Shown here: positions 1 through 9,007 of the stretch, piece after piece | Numbering within the stretch: the stretch's first letter is position 1 | Layout: the number at the start of each line of letters is the position of its first letter | From: Massilia pinisoli | GTDB taxonomy: Bacteria > Pseudomonadota > Gammaproteobacteria > Burkholderiales > Burkholderiaceae_D | DNA: 64,000 bases | NCBI RefSeq assembly: GCF_024753285.1 | Contig: NZ_JANUGW010000005.1 | Coordinates: 248,001 to 312,000, forward strand | Direction: 5' to 3' | Translations under genes and position numbers: made by a program | The notes under the pieces: generated by a model | Database searches by the model: none | Told to the model about the DNA's origin: nothing | What the model saw: only the letters and a program-made list of their open reading frames with translations

Positions 1-1
1 G

Positions 2-922
2 CTCTCCGAGCAGCACAGCTTCGGCTTCGGCATCGACATCGAATACATGAAGGCGAGCCTGGGCCAGGCCGTGGACGTGCCGGGCTCCATCGCCGCCGCG
101 AAGGTCGCGGGTGCAGGCGCCGCACTGGTCGGCCAGATCATGGCGCTGGGCGGCAACCCGGCCGCGCTGGCGACGGCGGGCGACGCGCACGCGGGCGTGG
201 ACGGCAAGGACTGGGGCTATGGCTTCAACGTGGGCTACCTGTACTCGCCCGACGCGAACACGCGCTTCGGCATCGCGTACCGCTCGTCGATCAAGCACGA
301 GCTGAAAGGCGGCGCCGTGTGGGACTTCTCGACGGTCACGAGTGACGCCGTCGTCAACAAGGTGCTGCAAGGCGCCTCGCACCACGCCAACTCGGCGTCG
401 CGCGTGGACGTGAGCACGCCCGAGACGCTGTCGATCAACGCGTTCCATCAGTTCGATCCGAAATGGGCGGGCATGGCCGACGTGACGTGGACGCGCAACT
501 CGCGCCTGCAGGACATCAACATCCAGTTCGTCGGCGCCGGCGTGGGCGACCTCGTCATCCGCCAGCAGTGGAAGAACACCGTGCGCGTGGCGCTCGGCGC
601 GAACTACCAGCTGAACGACACGACCGTGCTGCGCGCGGGCATCGCCCACGACGACGCACCGATCCAGGGCGACACGCTGCGCCACGCCGCGCTGCCGGAC
701 GCCGACCGCCTGCAACTGTCGTTCGGCGCGAACTGGAAGCTGACCCCGGCCTCGTCACTGGATCTCGCCTACAGCTGGCTGCACTTCAACGACGCGAGCG
801 GCAACTACACGAACAACTGCAACCCGACGATGACGACTTGCACCGGTAACGGCGAGACGACGCGCGGGACGTGGAAGACGCGTATGCAGTTGATTGGCTT
901 GGCGTACAACTACAAGTTCTGA
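2..922 (+). CDS. OmpP1/FadL-family outer membrane transporter, 3' part
   Basis: The gene runs in from the left edge; the reading frame is open from base 2, so the first ATG at base 47 is internal and the true start lies outside the window. The 306 visible residues show alternating strands and loops of a beta-barrel and end in LIGLAYNYKF, with the C-terminal Phe used for outer membrane assembly. Phrases such as FGIAYRSSIKHELKG and LDLAYSWLHFND are typical of the FadL family, which takes up long-chain fatty acids or other hydrophobic compounds. The N-terminal hatch and signal peptide are not visible, so the substrate cannot be judged. Confidence 0.85.
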   Translation, partial: LSEQHSFGFGIDIEYMKASLGQAVDVPGSIAAAKVAGAGAALVGQIMALGGNPAALATAGDAHAGVDGKDWGYGFNVGYLYSPDANTRFGIAYRSSIKHELKGGAVWDFSTVTSDAVVNKVLQGASHHANSASRVDVSTPETLSINAFHQFDPKWAGMADVTWTRNSRLQDINIQFVGAGVGDLVIRQQWKNTVRVALGANYQLNDTTVLRAGIAHDDAPIQGDTLRHAALPDADRLQLSFGANWKLTPASSLDLAYSWLHFNDASGNYTNNCNPTMTTCTGNGETTRGTWKTRMQLIGLAYNYKF

Positions 923-948
923 TGTAACGCCCGCACCCGATCGTTGAA

Positions 949-1019
949 CGCGTGGATGGCCAAGCCGTCCACCCTACCCGCGCCATGCCCGTAAGGTGGA
1001 CGGGTCCCCCGTCCACGCG
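949..1019. repeat. Dispersed GTAGGGTGG inverted repeat, copy A
   Basis: Two hairpin-forming units lie head to head: a reverse unit at 949-977 (CGCGTGGATGGC, loop, GCCGTCCACCCTAC) and a forward unit at 991-1019 (GTAAGGTGGACGGG, loop, CCCGTCCACGCG). The first begins 26 bases after the FadL stop and the second ends 34 bases before the stop of the convergent chemotaxis gene. In this copy the GTAGGGTGG ends face inward, unlike the other four copies. Confidence 0.85.
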
Positions 1020-1053
1020 TCCAACTCCGGTTGAATCTACGGCGCGCCCGGGG

Positions 1054-2493
1054 TTACAACTTCGACGAATCGAACCCGACGCGCACCGCGCCCCAATGCC
1101 GGCCACCGATCTCGAGCGGCATCGACAGGTCGTTGATCACCTCCCCGGTATCGCGCAGATAGGTCTGGAACAGGAACGGCTTCCGGTTCGCGGCCAGCTT
1201 CGCGCCGACCGGGTCGTCGAAGATGCGCTTGTTGCGGCAATAGACGAGATCGTGCTCGCGGCGCCCCGTCGGCGCCTGCGAGAACTTGCTGTTGTGGGTC
1301 GGCGCATAGCCGCGCGTGTCGACGGCCAGCGCGTACGCGCAACCCGGCAGGTCTTTCAGCACGCGGTCGTACAGCGCCTGCAGGTCGCTCTCCACGGCGC
1401 GGTCATAGCCCGTCGTGAAGCGCGGCGGGTCGGACCCCTCGATGCGCCGGTATGCCTGGTCGAAGATGTCGACGCCGCGCGCCAGATGCCCGTCGAGACA
1501 GCGGCTGACGGCGCCGCGCAGCTGCGTCGTCGCCTCCACGAGGCCGTCGAACGGCGTGCCGCCCGTGCGGAACTCGGCCAGCACGCCCTGCATTTCCTCG
1601 GTCGTCGCGCGCACCTCGTCGACGCGGCGCGATGCGTCGGCCATCGCCTTGCCCGTCTCGGACGCATTCGCCGCCATGTCGCCCACCTGGCGGCCGATGG
1701 ATTGGCTGATGCTGTCCAGCGATTGCATCGCCACGGCCATCTCGTTGACGGTGCCCGTCATGCGCTCGAAGTCGGCGACGAAGGTCTTGAAGTGGCCGGC
1801 CGCCTGCCCGACCTCGCGCGCGGAGACGTTCACGCCTTCGAGGATGGCGTGGGTGGCGCCCGTCGTCGACTCCACCAGCGCGAGCATCTCGCTGTTGACA
1901 CCAGCGATCTTCGACGTCTCTTCGTTCACCAGTTGCGACAGCCGGCGCACTTCGGCCGCCACGACGGCGAACCCGCGGCCCGCCGTGCCCGCGCGCGCCG
2001 CCTCGATCGCCGCGTTGATGGCCAGGAGGTTCGTCTGGTTGGCGATGCGCTGGATGATGCCGCCGAATTCGCTGATCGAGCGCGCGTGGTGGTCCAGCTG
2101 CCCGACGGTGCGCGCGAAGCCATCCACTTTTTCCTCGATGGCGCGCATGCGCGCTTCCAGGCGCTGCAATTCGTCCATCGACGCGCGCGCGACGGCAAGG
2201 TTGCGGTCCGCCGTGCCCGCGATCTCGTCCGTGCCTGCCTTGACGTTGGCCGACAGCGTCGTCACCTCGCGCGCCGACGCGGCCAGCTCGCGCGACGCCT
2301 CGTACTGGGCCTTTGCCTTGTCCAGCGACTGGTCGACTTCCTTGCGCAGGCGCGCCGCGTTGATCGCCGTGCGGATGCTGCCGTCGCGCGCATTCAGCAC
2401 GAGGCTGCGCACCCGTGCCGTCATGCCCGACCTGCCCGTGGGCGCGAATGCCGAGGCGGACGGTACGAACGTCGCCCTCAACCAATTCAACAT
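1054..2493 (-). CDS. Methyl-accepting chemotaxis protein, soluble, with C-terminal sensor module
   Basis: A 479-residue chemotaxis transducer. Residues about 45-330 form the helical signalling domain, with the conserved hairpin tip at about 146-170 ([20 protein letters not shown]) that contacts CheA/CheW. No transmembrane segment or signal peptide is visible, so it is probably cytoplasmic. Residues about 340-479 form a separate alpha/beta module ([43 protein letters not shown]) that resembles the Cache/PAS-like sensor usually found at the periplasmic N-terminus of such receptors. The order is therefore inverted, signalling first and sensor last. The ATG is preceded by GGGAGAC. It is transcribed divergently from the sensor kinase gene. 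The ligand is unknown. Confidence 0.9.
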   Translation of the reverse strand: MLNWLRATFVPSASAFAPTGRSGMTARVRSLVLNARDGSIRTAINAARLRKEVDQSLDKAKAQYEASRELAASAREVTTLSANVKAGTDEIAGTADRNLAVARASMDELQRLEARMRAIEEKVDGFARTVGQLDHHARSISEFGGIIQRIANQTNLLAINAAIEAARAGTAGRGFAVVAAEVRRLSQLVNEETSKIAGVNSEMLALVESTTGATHAILEGVNVSAREVGQAAGHFKTFVADFERMTGTVNEMAVAMQSLDSISQSIGRQVGDMAANASETGKAMADASRRVDEVRATTEEMQGVLAEFRTGGTPFDGLVEATTQLRGAVSRCLDGHLARGVDIFDQAYRRIEGSDPPRFTTGYDRAVESDLQALYDRVLKDLPGCAYALAVDTRGYAPTHNSKFSQAPTGRREHDLVYCRNKRIFDDPVGAKLAANRKPFLFQTYLRDTGEVINDLSMPLEIGGRHWGAVRVGFDSSKL

Positions 2494-2686
2494 GCTTGTC
2501 TCCCGGTTTTACCTTATTAGTTCGACCAACGACTTAATTCGTGGAAAATATAACTGCATTTTGGACACATATCATCATTCGGCAAAATCAATACCCTGTC
2601 CAGCCATTTCCCGTAGGCAGCGCTACCACGTCGTATTTACCACACGAAATATCCTAGAATGACATGACGACTGTCAATCTGCTCTC

Positions 2687-4222
2687 ATGAAACTCTCGAT
2701 CGGCCACCGCCTGTTCGCATCCGTCCTGCTCGCGATCCTCGCCGTGGCAGCCGCCGCCGTGTTCCTGCTGCGCCAGAACGTGCTGGCCGGCTTCGGCGAG
2801 TATGCTGTCGGCATCGAACTGGACCGACTGGAAGACCTGTCCAACGCGCTCGCGCGCCAATACCGCGCCCGCGGCGGCTGGGAGTTCATCCCGGACGACG
2901 CCCGCGCCGACTGGATCGCGCAGGAGCTCGCGCGCCTGCAGCGCCAGCGCGCGGACGGGGTCCCGGCGTCGCCCGTCCCCCTCGCGTCGGCCGCTCCGCC
3001 CGCGCCACCGGCCCCGCCCGCGCCACCTGCGCCGCCCGCACCGCCGCCGTTGCCGCCGCTGCCCGGTCCGGACGTCGCCGCGGCGCCGCCCACGCCCCCC
3101 GAGCCCGACGTCGATCCCGCCCCGCTGCCGCTGGCGCGCCGCATTTCGCTGCTCGACGCGCACGGCGTCTGGCTTGCCGGCCGCCGTCCCGGCCCGGACG
3201 CCGTGCTGGCCCGGCGCGCGCTCGACGTCGGTGGCCGCACGGTCGGCTATCTTGCCGTCGCCCGCAGTGCCCGGCCGAGCGACGCGCTGGCCTACGCGTT
3301 CCTGCGCCAGCTCACCAGCAGCCTGTGGCAGATCGTGGCGCTTGCCGTGCTGCTCAGCGCCGTCGCCGCCGTGCTGCTGGCGCGCCACTTCCGCAGCCCG
3401 ATCCGGCAACTGGCCGCGGGCAGCCGCGCGTTGGCCGAAGACCGGTTCGACCTGCGCCTGGACGCCGGCCGCAGCGACGAACTGGGCGACCTCGCGCGCC
3501 ACTTCAACGCGCTGGCGGGCCGCCTGGCCGGCGCGGAAGCGGCGCGCCGCCAATGGGTCGCGGACACGTCGCACGAACTGCGCACGCCGCTCGCGGTGTT
3601 GCGCGCCCAGTTGGAAGCGCTGCAGGACGGCGTGCGCAGCGCCACGCCGGACACGCTCGACGCGATGCTGCGCCAGGTACTCGCGCTGAACAAGCTGATC
3701 GACGAGCTGTACGTGCTGGCCCGCGCCGACGTCGGCGCGCTCGATTGCAAGCCCGTACCGGTCGACCTGTGGACGCTCGCCCGCGCCGAGGCGCAAGGTT
3801 TCGCGGAACGGTTCGCGCAGGCCGGCCTGGTGCTCGACATCGGCGACGCGCCCGCGGCAGCCTCGGTGCGCGCGGATCCCGATCGCATGCGGCAAGTGCT
3901 CGACAACCTGCTCGAAAACAGCCTGCGCTACACGGCGCCCGGCGGCCGCGTGTGCCTGCACGCGCACGCGGACGGCGATCGCCTCCTCGTACACCTGGAC
4001 GACGGCGCGCCGGGCGTGCCGGACGCCGCGCTCGCGCACCTGGGCGAACGCTTCTACCGCGTCGACGCATCGCGCAGCCGCGCGCACGGCGGCGCCGGGC
4101 TCGGACTCGCGCTGAGCCGCCGCCTGCTGGAAGCGCAAGGCGGCACGCTCGCCTTCGCGCACGCGCCGCAGGGCGGCCTGCGCGCCACGATCGCGCTGCC
4201 GCTGGAAGGAGACGCGACATGA
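2687..4222 (+). CDS. Sensor histidine kinase (BaeS-like) with Pro-rich periplasmic insert
   Basis: A 511-residue membrane kinase. TM1 is at about 10-29 and TM2 at about 213-233, followed by HAMP (about 234-285), the dimerisation/phosphoacceptor box SHELRTP with His296, and the ATPase domain with the N box (NLLENSLRYT, about 407-416) and G2 box (GGAGLGLALS, about 468-477). The periplasmic part carries an unusual proline/alanine run (PPAPPAPP units, about residues 103-145). The stop overlaps the start of the response regulator gene (ATGA), so the two are translationally coupled. The closest described relatives are BaeS-type envelope-stress kinases; the signal is not evident. No strong ribosome binding site precedes the ATG. 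Confidence 0.93.
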   Translation: MKLSIGHRLFASVLLAILAVAAAAVFLLRQNVLAGFGEYAVGIELDRLEDLSNALARQYRARGGWEFIPDDARADWIAQELARLQRQRADGVPASPVPLASAAPPAPPAPPAPPAPPAPPPLPPLPGPDVAAAPPTPPEPDVDPAPLPLARRISLLDAHGVWLAGRRPGPDAVLARRALDVGGRTVGYLAVARSARPSDALAYAFLRQLTSSLWQIVALAVLLSAVAAVLLARHFRSPIRQLAAGSRALAEDRFDLRLDAGRSDELGDLARHFNALAGRLAGAEAARRQWVADTSHELRTPLAVLRAQLEALQDGVRSATPDTLDAMLRQVLALNKLIDELYVLARADVGALDCKPVPVDLWTLARAEAQGFAERFAQAGLVLDIGDAPAAASVRADPDRMRQVLDNLLENSLRYTAPGGRVCLHAHADGDRLLVHLDDGAPGVPDAALAHLGERFYRVDASRSRAHGGAGLGLALSRRLLEAQGGTLAFAHAPQGGLRATIALPLEGDAT

Positions 4223-4905
4223 GCGCACGCATCGCCATCGTCGAGGACGAACCGGAACTGGCCGCGCTCGTGGCCGACTACGCGCGCGCGGCCGGCTACA
4301 CGGCCGACGTGCACGGCGACGGTGCCGCCGCGCTGGCCGCGCTGCGCCAGCACCCGCCCGCGCTCGTCGTGCTCGACCTGATGCTGCCGGGCCTCGACGG
4401 CCTGTCGCTGTGCCGCGCGTTGCGCGCCGATGCCGACCCTGTGCTGGCCGCGCTGCCCATCGTGATGGTGACGGCGCGCGTGGAAGAAATCGACCGCCTG
4501 CTGGGGCTCGACGCGGGCGCGGACGACTACCTGTGCAAGCCCTTCAGCCCGCGCGAACTCATCGCGCGCGTCAAGGCGATCCTGCGCCGCGCGGGCCAAG
4601 CCGCCCCGCAAGTGCCTGCCGTCGCGATCGACGCGGCCGCGCGCCGCATCGCCGTCCACGGCAAGCCGCTCGACCTGACGCCGACGGAATACGGCATCCT
4701 GGCCGCGCTGGCGCGCCGTCCCGGCCAGGTGTTCTCGCGCGCGCAGCTGCTCGACCTCGCGCGCGAGGGCAACGCGAGCCTCGACGTGACGGACCGCGCC
4801 ATCGACAGCCACGTCAAGAACCTCCGGCGCAAGCTCGATGCCGTGCTGCCGGGTGTCGAGGCGATCCACGCGATCTACGGCCTCGGCTACCGCTTCGACC
4901 TCTGA
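4219..4905 (+). CDS. OmpR/PhoB-family response regulator (BaeR-like)
   Basis: A 228-residue regulator partnering the upstream kinase. The receiver domain (1-120) has acidic residues D10/E11, phosphoacceptor Asp53 in VVLDLMLPG, Thr85 and Lys107 in CKPFSP. The C-terminal winged helix (about 130-226) shows the family signature LTPTEYGILAAL ... SHVKNLRRKLD ... IYGLGYRF. GGAAGGAGAC just upstream is a good ribosome binding site and the start overlaps the kinase stop by four bases. The next gene, a small exported protein, starts 88 bases downstream and may be in the same transcript. Confidence 0.95.
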   Translation: MSARIAIVEDEPELAALVADYARAAGYTADVHGDGAAALAALRQHPPALVVLDLMLPGLDGLSLCRALRADADPVLAALPIVMVTARVEEIDRLLGLDAGADDYLCKPFSPRELIARVKAILRRAGQAAPQVPAVAIDAAARRIAVHGKPLDLTPTEYGILAALARRPGQVFSRAQLLDLAREGNASLDVTDRAIDSHVKNLRRKLDAVLPGVEAIHAIYGLGYRFDL

Positions 4906-4993
4906 CGCGCGGCCTTCATTTTTTCTCCACAATCGGGATGCACGATGCACGCATGGCCCGCCGCGTGGCGCGGGCCGCGACGAGGAGAACGAC

Positions 4994-5455
4994 ATGAAGA
5001 CTGCCATTTTCGGCATCCTGCTGGGTGCCGCCGTGGCGCCCGCGCTGGCGCAGACGACGACGGACGACCACGACCGCGACGCGCGCGTGCAGGTGCGCAT
5101 CCACTGCGAGAAGTACACGGACAAGTGCCCGCCGCCGCCCGCCCCGCCGGCACCACCGGCCCCACCCGCACCGCCGGCACCTCCCGCGCCGCCCCCGATG
5201 GACAGCGCCGAGGCAGGCGTGCCGCCCGCGCTGCCTGCCCTCCCCGCCATGCCCGCCATGCCGGCAGTGCCCGCGCCGCCTCCGCCACCGAAACTGCCGC
5301 CGATCCCGGCCGGAGCGCACGCGGCGTGCGCGAGCAAGCCGGCCGGCAGCGCCCTCACGTGGCGCCTGGGCGAAGGGGAAGTCATGGAAGGTGTCTGCGC
5401 GAAGGAGCACGGCAAGATGGTGTTCGTGCTGCGCAGCTATGAACTGAACGGCTGA
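4994..5455 (+). CDS. Exported proline-rich protein next to the two-component system
   Basis: A 153-residue protein with a clear signal peptide (cleavage probably after ALA at residue 19). The mature part holds CEKYTDKCPPPP, then a run of PAPP repeats (about 46-67), a second Pro/Ala/Met-rich stretch (about 75-105), and a compact C-terminal region with two Cys residues (HAACASKPAGS ... EGVCAKEHGK). AGGAG lies ahead of the ATG. It has no family that I recognise. The same PAPP repeat type occurs in the periplasmic part of the kinase two genes upstream, which suggests a shared extracytoplasmic role, but this is inference. Confidence 0.8.
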   Translation: MKTAIFGILLGAAVAPALAQTTTDDHDRDARVQVRIHCEKYTDKCPPPPAPPAPPAPPAPPAPPAPPPMDSAEAGVPPALPALPAMPAMPAVPAPPPPPKLPPIPAGAHAACASKPAGSALTWRLGEGEVMEGVCAKEHGKMVFVLRSYELNG

Positions 5456-5509
5456 CCGCCGGGACGGGCGCGCCTCGACTTTCGCGGCGCGAATGGGTAT
5501 GCTGCGCGC

Positions 5510-5716
5510 ATGTCCGATCCCGTACCATCCACCACACCCGACCCCGACCCGCGCCCGCTGCCGCCCATCGAACCGGCGCTCGAGGATTGCTGCGGCTCCG
5601 GCTGCCCGAACTGCATCTTCGACGTCTATCAGATGCTGCTGGAGAATTACAAGCAGGCGCTGGCCGGGTGGGAAGCCAGGCATCCGGACCAGGCCGGCAC
5701 ACCAGCCGATCAATAA
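5510..5716 (+). CDS. Oxidoreductase-like domain protein (Cys-rich, small)
   Basis: A 68-residue protein. After a Pro-rich N-terminus it carries CCGSGCPNCIFDVYQMLLENY, which matches the short Oxidored-like N-terminal domain (PF09791 type) seen in many proteobacterial small proteins and at the N-terminus of some eukaryotic oxidoreductases. Four Cys in the pattern CC-x2-GC-x2-C suggest metal or redox binding, but no function is established. It sits between the exported proline-rich gene and a dispersed repeat that begins five bases after its stop. Confidence 0.75.
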   Translation: MSDPVPSTTPDPDPRPLPPIEPALEDCCGSGCPNCIFDVYQMLLENYKQALAGWEARHPDQAGTPADQ

Positions 5717-5721
5717 AATCA

Positions 5722-5818
5722 GTAGGGTGGGCGGGGAGGTAATGCCGGGGGCATTGCCTCCGCCCACCAACCGTATGCGTCGCGATCATGCATGGCGGGC
5801 ACAGGGCGCCCACCCTAC
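5722..5818. repeat. Dispersed GTAGGGTGG inverted repeat, copy B
   Basis: The element opens with GTAGGGTGGGCGGGGAGG and closes with GGGCGCCCACCCTAC, so the GTAGGGTGG ends face outward as in copies C-E. The interior includes its own hairpin (AATGCCGGGGGCATT). It starts five bases after the stop of the Cys-rich small gene. The arms use GGGC in place of GGAC, a divergent subtype. The remaining sequence up to 5987 shows no further gene. Confidence 0.75.
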
Positions 5819-5987
5819 TGGGATAAGCTCCATGCCTCTGCCGTCTCATCGAAGTGGTTCTCTCCGGCCCAGTGACTATTAGATAGTTTCCCGGCCGAAT
5901 CAAAGTGATAACATCTACGCTGGCCTCGGACCATTTGCCAGCGCATGGTTCGATCTCGATGTTTTCATCACCCACTTCTGATCCGCC

Positions 5988-6653
5988 ATGCGTCTACCGT
6001 TTTTCGCCCTGGTCGCGGCCTTGCTGTGCGCCAGCGCCGCCATCGCATCTCCGACTGCGCCTCAACAAGGCGTCATCGAGTACATTACGCTGAATACGCC
6101 GCAACCGGTGCAGACCGCCGGGAAAAAAGTCGAGGTCATCGAATTCTTCATGTACCACTGCCCCCATTGCAACGCGTTCGAGCCGGACCTCGAACGGTGG
6201 GTGAAACAGCAGGGTAACAAGATCAAGTTCCGCAGAGTGCATTACCCGTACAGCGGCCCGAACGATCCGGAAGCGCGTTTATTCCTCACGCTGGAGGCGC
6301 TCGGTAAATCGGAAGAGATGCAGCCGAAAGTTTTCAAGGCATTCCACGTCGATCGGCTGCGCCTCAACAAGGATGACGCGATCATCGACTGGGTGAGCAA
6401 GAACGGCATCGACCGCGCCAAATTCCTCGACGCCTGGAACTCGTTCGGCGTTCAAACCAAGCTGCGCCGTCTTCCGCAAACCGTCGCCGAATACAAAGTG
6501 GAATCCGTCCCGACCGTCGTCATCGACGGGAAATACCAGACCAGCCCGGCGATGGCGCAAGCCGCAGTGCGGGCGACGAGCGAACCGCAGGTTCTTGGCG
6601 CGACGTTGCAGATCATGGATGCGCTGGTGGCGAAGGCAGCTGCCGCCAAGTAG
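5988..6653 (+). CDS. dsbA: Thiol:disulfide interchange protein DsbA
   Basis: A 221-residue periplasmic oxidase that forms disulfide bonds in exported proteins. A signal peptide covers about residues 1-20. The thioredoxin fold carries the DsbA-type active site CPHC in FFMYHCPHCNAFEPDL and the cis-proline loop VESVPTVVIDGKY. Length and the helical insertion between the two thioredoxin halves fit DsbA. It stands alone, without dsbB nearby. The Cys-rich exported proteins in the window are possible substrates. Confidence 0.93.
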   Translation: MRLPFFALVAALLCASAAIASPTAPQQGVIEYITLNTPQPVQTAGKKVEVIEFFMYHCPHCNAFEPDLERWVKQQGNKIKFRRVHYPYSGPNDPEARLFLTLEALGKSEEMQPKVFKAFHVDRLRLNKDDAIIDWVSKNGIDRAKFLDAWNSFGVQTKLRRLPQTVAEYKVESVPTVVIDGKYQTSPAMAQAAVRATSEPQVLGATLQIMDALVAKAAAAK

Positions 6654-6724
6654 TGGGGCTGCTGATGTGCAGTCTTCTGGAACAACCAAAAACTTGCCCT
6701 TCCATTCATTGATATAGCGTCCAA

Positions 6725-7321
6725 ATGACAAGAATAACTCGACTTTTAGGTTTCATCACTGTCGCCACCCTGCTCGCCGCATGCGTCACACCGATACCAA
6801 TCGACAACCTCACATACAAGGGCACGGCGAGCGTCAGGACTGACAAGACCGCCAGAATCGTCATGACTTCCAGCGGACTGGGAGATAGCAACAGCACGTA
6901 CCTGATGCCTGCGGGCGGGACCTTTATTGCGATGACGAAGAATTCGGGGCAATCGCCCTTCGACGTCAAGGATCAGCAGGAGTTTTCGCAATCGCTGCGC
7001 AAGGAGCTCGTACGGTTAGGCGTCGTCAAGTCGGCGACGACTGACGCCGACGAAAGGACCGACATCGTTGCCGCGGTTAACATCGACCGCGCGGTGCTGA
7101 AGAGTGACTTCGTGGAATACACGTTGGATATCACGATGTCGATCACCGGCGGGAAACAGCCGTTCCGCCAGCACTACCACATCGTATCGTCGGAGAAAGA
7201 TTCGCTCTGGACAAAGATGAACACGAACGGCGCCGAAGCGAGGGAAAAGCTTGCCCAGCTCATGCTCGAACGCTTGATCCCTGATATTGAAGCCTACGCA
7301 TCTGCGATGACACCGCAATAA
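6725..7321 (+). CDS. Putative lipoprotein, unknown function
   Basis: A 198-residue protein with a lipoprotein signal: a hydrophobic stretch ending in the lipobox LLAAC (Cys20). The mature part contains SGLGDSNSTYLMPAGG, an alpha/beta region, and YTLDITMSITGGKQPFRQHYHI. No family is recognised. Base composition is less GC-rich than the neighbouring genes, as it is for the next two genes downstream, which may point to a recently acquired patch. It is probably anchored to the envelope. Confidence 0.75.
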   Translation: MTRITRLLGFITVATLLAACVTPIPIDNLTYKGTASVRTDKTARIVMTSSGLGDSNSTYLMPAGGTFIAMTKNSGQSPFDVKDQQEFSQSLRKELVRLGVVKSATTDADERTDIVAAVNIDRAVLKSDFVEYTLDITMSITGGKQPFRQHYHIVSSEKDSLWTKMNTNGAEAREKLAQLMLERLIPDIEAYASAMTPQ

Positions 7322-7454
7322 GTGGAGTTTGTTTTACTCGATTAATGTGGAGCTGCGACTTGACTCACATTTCATTTCCACCGGTTCCAGCAGTCGCAGC
7401 TGAGCGCCCTCTATTCACTAATCGCATTTATTTACATATGAGTTCAGCCACCCG

Positions 7455-7892
7455 ATGAGTCCAATGCCTATTGCTACTCTTAGCAAGTTCTGCGCCGGTA
7501 TCGCCATGGCTTGCGTACTGCTTACCGGCCATGCACAAGTCTCCGGAACGCGTTGGCAACTGCGCGTCATGGACTCGAAACATCAGTTGAAGGCCGAAGG
7601 CACGGTTCGGCTTACGGAGGAACCCGAAACCAGGTCCTGCATGGCAGGTCATTGGAAGATCGCTGTCGTTGAGGCAACGACTGTGAACGATCAAAAATTC
7701 TTCCCATTGACGGAACCGCTCGCGTACGAAATCGAAAACGGCAACATCACGATCGGTCGGACGAGAATATGTGATGACTATGCGTTCTTGAGCGGCAAGC
7801 TTGACGATGACACCATTTTTGGTACCTATCGCGCGTTTGGTCTCGGGTTTAGTGAGGAGATGGGAGATTTTCGGTTAACGAAAATTCACTAG
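7455..7892 (+). CDS. Hypothetical exported protein
   Basis: A 145-residue product with a hydrophobic N-terminus (ATLSKFCAGIAMACVLLTGHAQ) that looks like a signal peptide cleaved after GHAQ or nearby. The mature part is beta-rich, with paired Cys (TRSCMAGHW, RTRICDDYAF). A second possible ATG lies three codons downstream at 7464. No family recognised. The gene is flanked by short AT-richer gaps and could be a single-gene unit. Confidence 0.65.
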   Translation: MSPMPIATLSKFCAGIAMACVLLTGHAQVSGTRWQLRVMDSKHQLKAEGTVRLTEEPETRSCMAGHWKIAVVEATTVNDQKFFPLTEPLAYEIENGNITIGRTRICDDYAFLSGKLDDDTIFGTYRAFGLGFSEEMGDFRLTKIH

Positions 7893-7985
7893 CAACAACG
7901 GGCGTGCACTGCGCTTTGACGGGGCTGGTGATATGACGACTTACCAAATGACATCCAATCTACAAGCAATGGGACTGGCCAGCGA

Positions 7986-8990
7986 ATGATGATCGTCCCA
8001 AGTTTTTGGGCCGAAGCGAGGGCTCAATATCGCCGTAAAGGGAAGCAGATCACAATCAGGCGTTTCGGCTGGTCTGACGCAAGTATGGAGGACGCGCAAG
8101 GCAACGCGCAAGCGCGCGTCGACGAAGCGCTTGCACGCGCTATCTCAGGCGAAACGCTACCTCGACGCGAGCGCAAAGTTCCGTACAACGGTGGCAACGG
8201 ACTTCCGATCCGGGAGGAAGTCATCGCCCGCTTCGACGAAACCGTCATCACCCGCAATTCGTACGGTGCGCGGTGCCTGAATACGCCAGGAGTGCTATTT
8301 GCCGATATCGATTTCCCTGACGCTCCTAGCCCACGCATGGTGCGGGCCACCGCGCTGTTCCTGCTCGCAGTCGATGCAGGTGCAATGTTTCTGTTAGCGG
8401 CGCCCGGCCAGAACCGCGGTATGTTCTGGATAACGGGTGTGATTGGCGCGCTGCTGATTCTTTTGCTTGCTTCCCCCATGGCGAACCTCATCCGGCGAAT
8501 GATGGTCTGGGTCGCAGGCGGACCAGAGACAATCGCACGCGCGAATGTTCAGCGCTTCATGAGTAAACGTTCCGACTGGTTTGTCCATGTCTATCGGACG
8601 CCGGCCGGGTTGCGCCTGCTCGCAACGCATCGCCTGTTTGATCCGCGGGAAGCCGAGGTGGCCGAATGCTTCCGCGAACTGGGTACGGATCCTGTGTACG
8701 TGGCCATGTGTTTGAACCAGCACTGCTTCAGGGCACGCGTGTCCGCGAAACCATGGCGCATCGGCATTGAGGACAGGCTCACGCCGCGGCCAGGGGTCTG
8801 GCCGGTTTCGTCCGAGCGGCTACCGCAGCGCCGCGCGTGGCTCGAACGCTACGACCGTAGGGCCGCTGGGTTTGCCGCGTGCCAATTTATCGAGTCGATC
8901 GGCAGTGGCGTCAGCGCACCCGCCGCGCGCGCAGTGCAAGAGCTGCACGATCAATTTTGCCAAGCCCGCTCTAACCTGCCGATTGCCTGA
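7986..8990 (+). CDS. Hypothetical membrane protein with DxD motif
   Basis: A 334-residue protein of unknown function. The N-terminal cytoplasmic part has YNGGNGLPIREEV and then the acidic motif LFADIDFPD. Two adjacent hydrophobic segments (about 123-138 and 147-164) follow, and then a C-terminal domain with HVYRTPAGLRLLATHRLFDP, a Cys/His pair (CLNQHCFRARVSAKPWR) and EDRLTPRPGVWPV. The pattern DxD ... TxxGxR ... D is reminiscent of primase/polymerase-like folds, but I cannot show homology. The ATG is followed directly by a second ATG and the ribosome binding site is weak. Confidence 0.65.
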   Translation: MMIVPSFWAEARAQYRRKGKQITIRRFGWSDASMEDAQGNAQARVDEALARAISGETLPRRERKVPYNGGNGLPIREEVIARFDETVITRNSYGARCLNTPGVLFADIDFPDAPSPRMVRATALFLLAVDAGAMFLLAAPGQNRGMFWITGVIGALLILLLASPMANLIRRMMVWVAGGPETIARANVQRFMSKRSDWFVHVYRTPAGLRLLATHRLFDPREAEVAECFRELGTDPVYVAMCLNQHCFRARVSAKPWRIGIEDRLTPRPGVWPVSSERLPQRRAWLERYDRRAAGFAACQFIESIGSGVSAPAARAVQELHDQFCQARSNLPIA

Positions 8991-9007
8991 GCAGGTCGAG
9001 TCCTCCT

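Noticed and set aside
952..2520. A 522-codon open frame antisense to the soluble chemotaxis gene
   Set aside because: It begins inside the dispersed repeat and has shadow composition; the minus-strand product has the full chemotaxis signature.
3325..4218. In-frame upstream extension of the response regulator
   Set aside because: It would overlap the kinase gene in another frame; the ATG at 4219 has a strong ribosome binding site and matches the family start.
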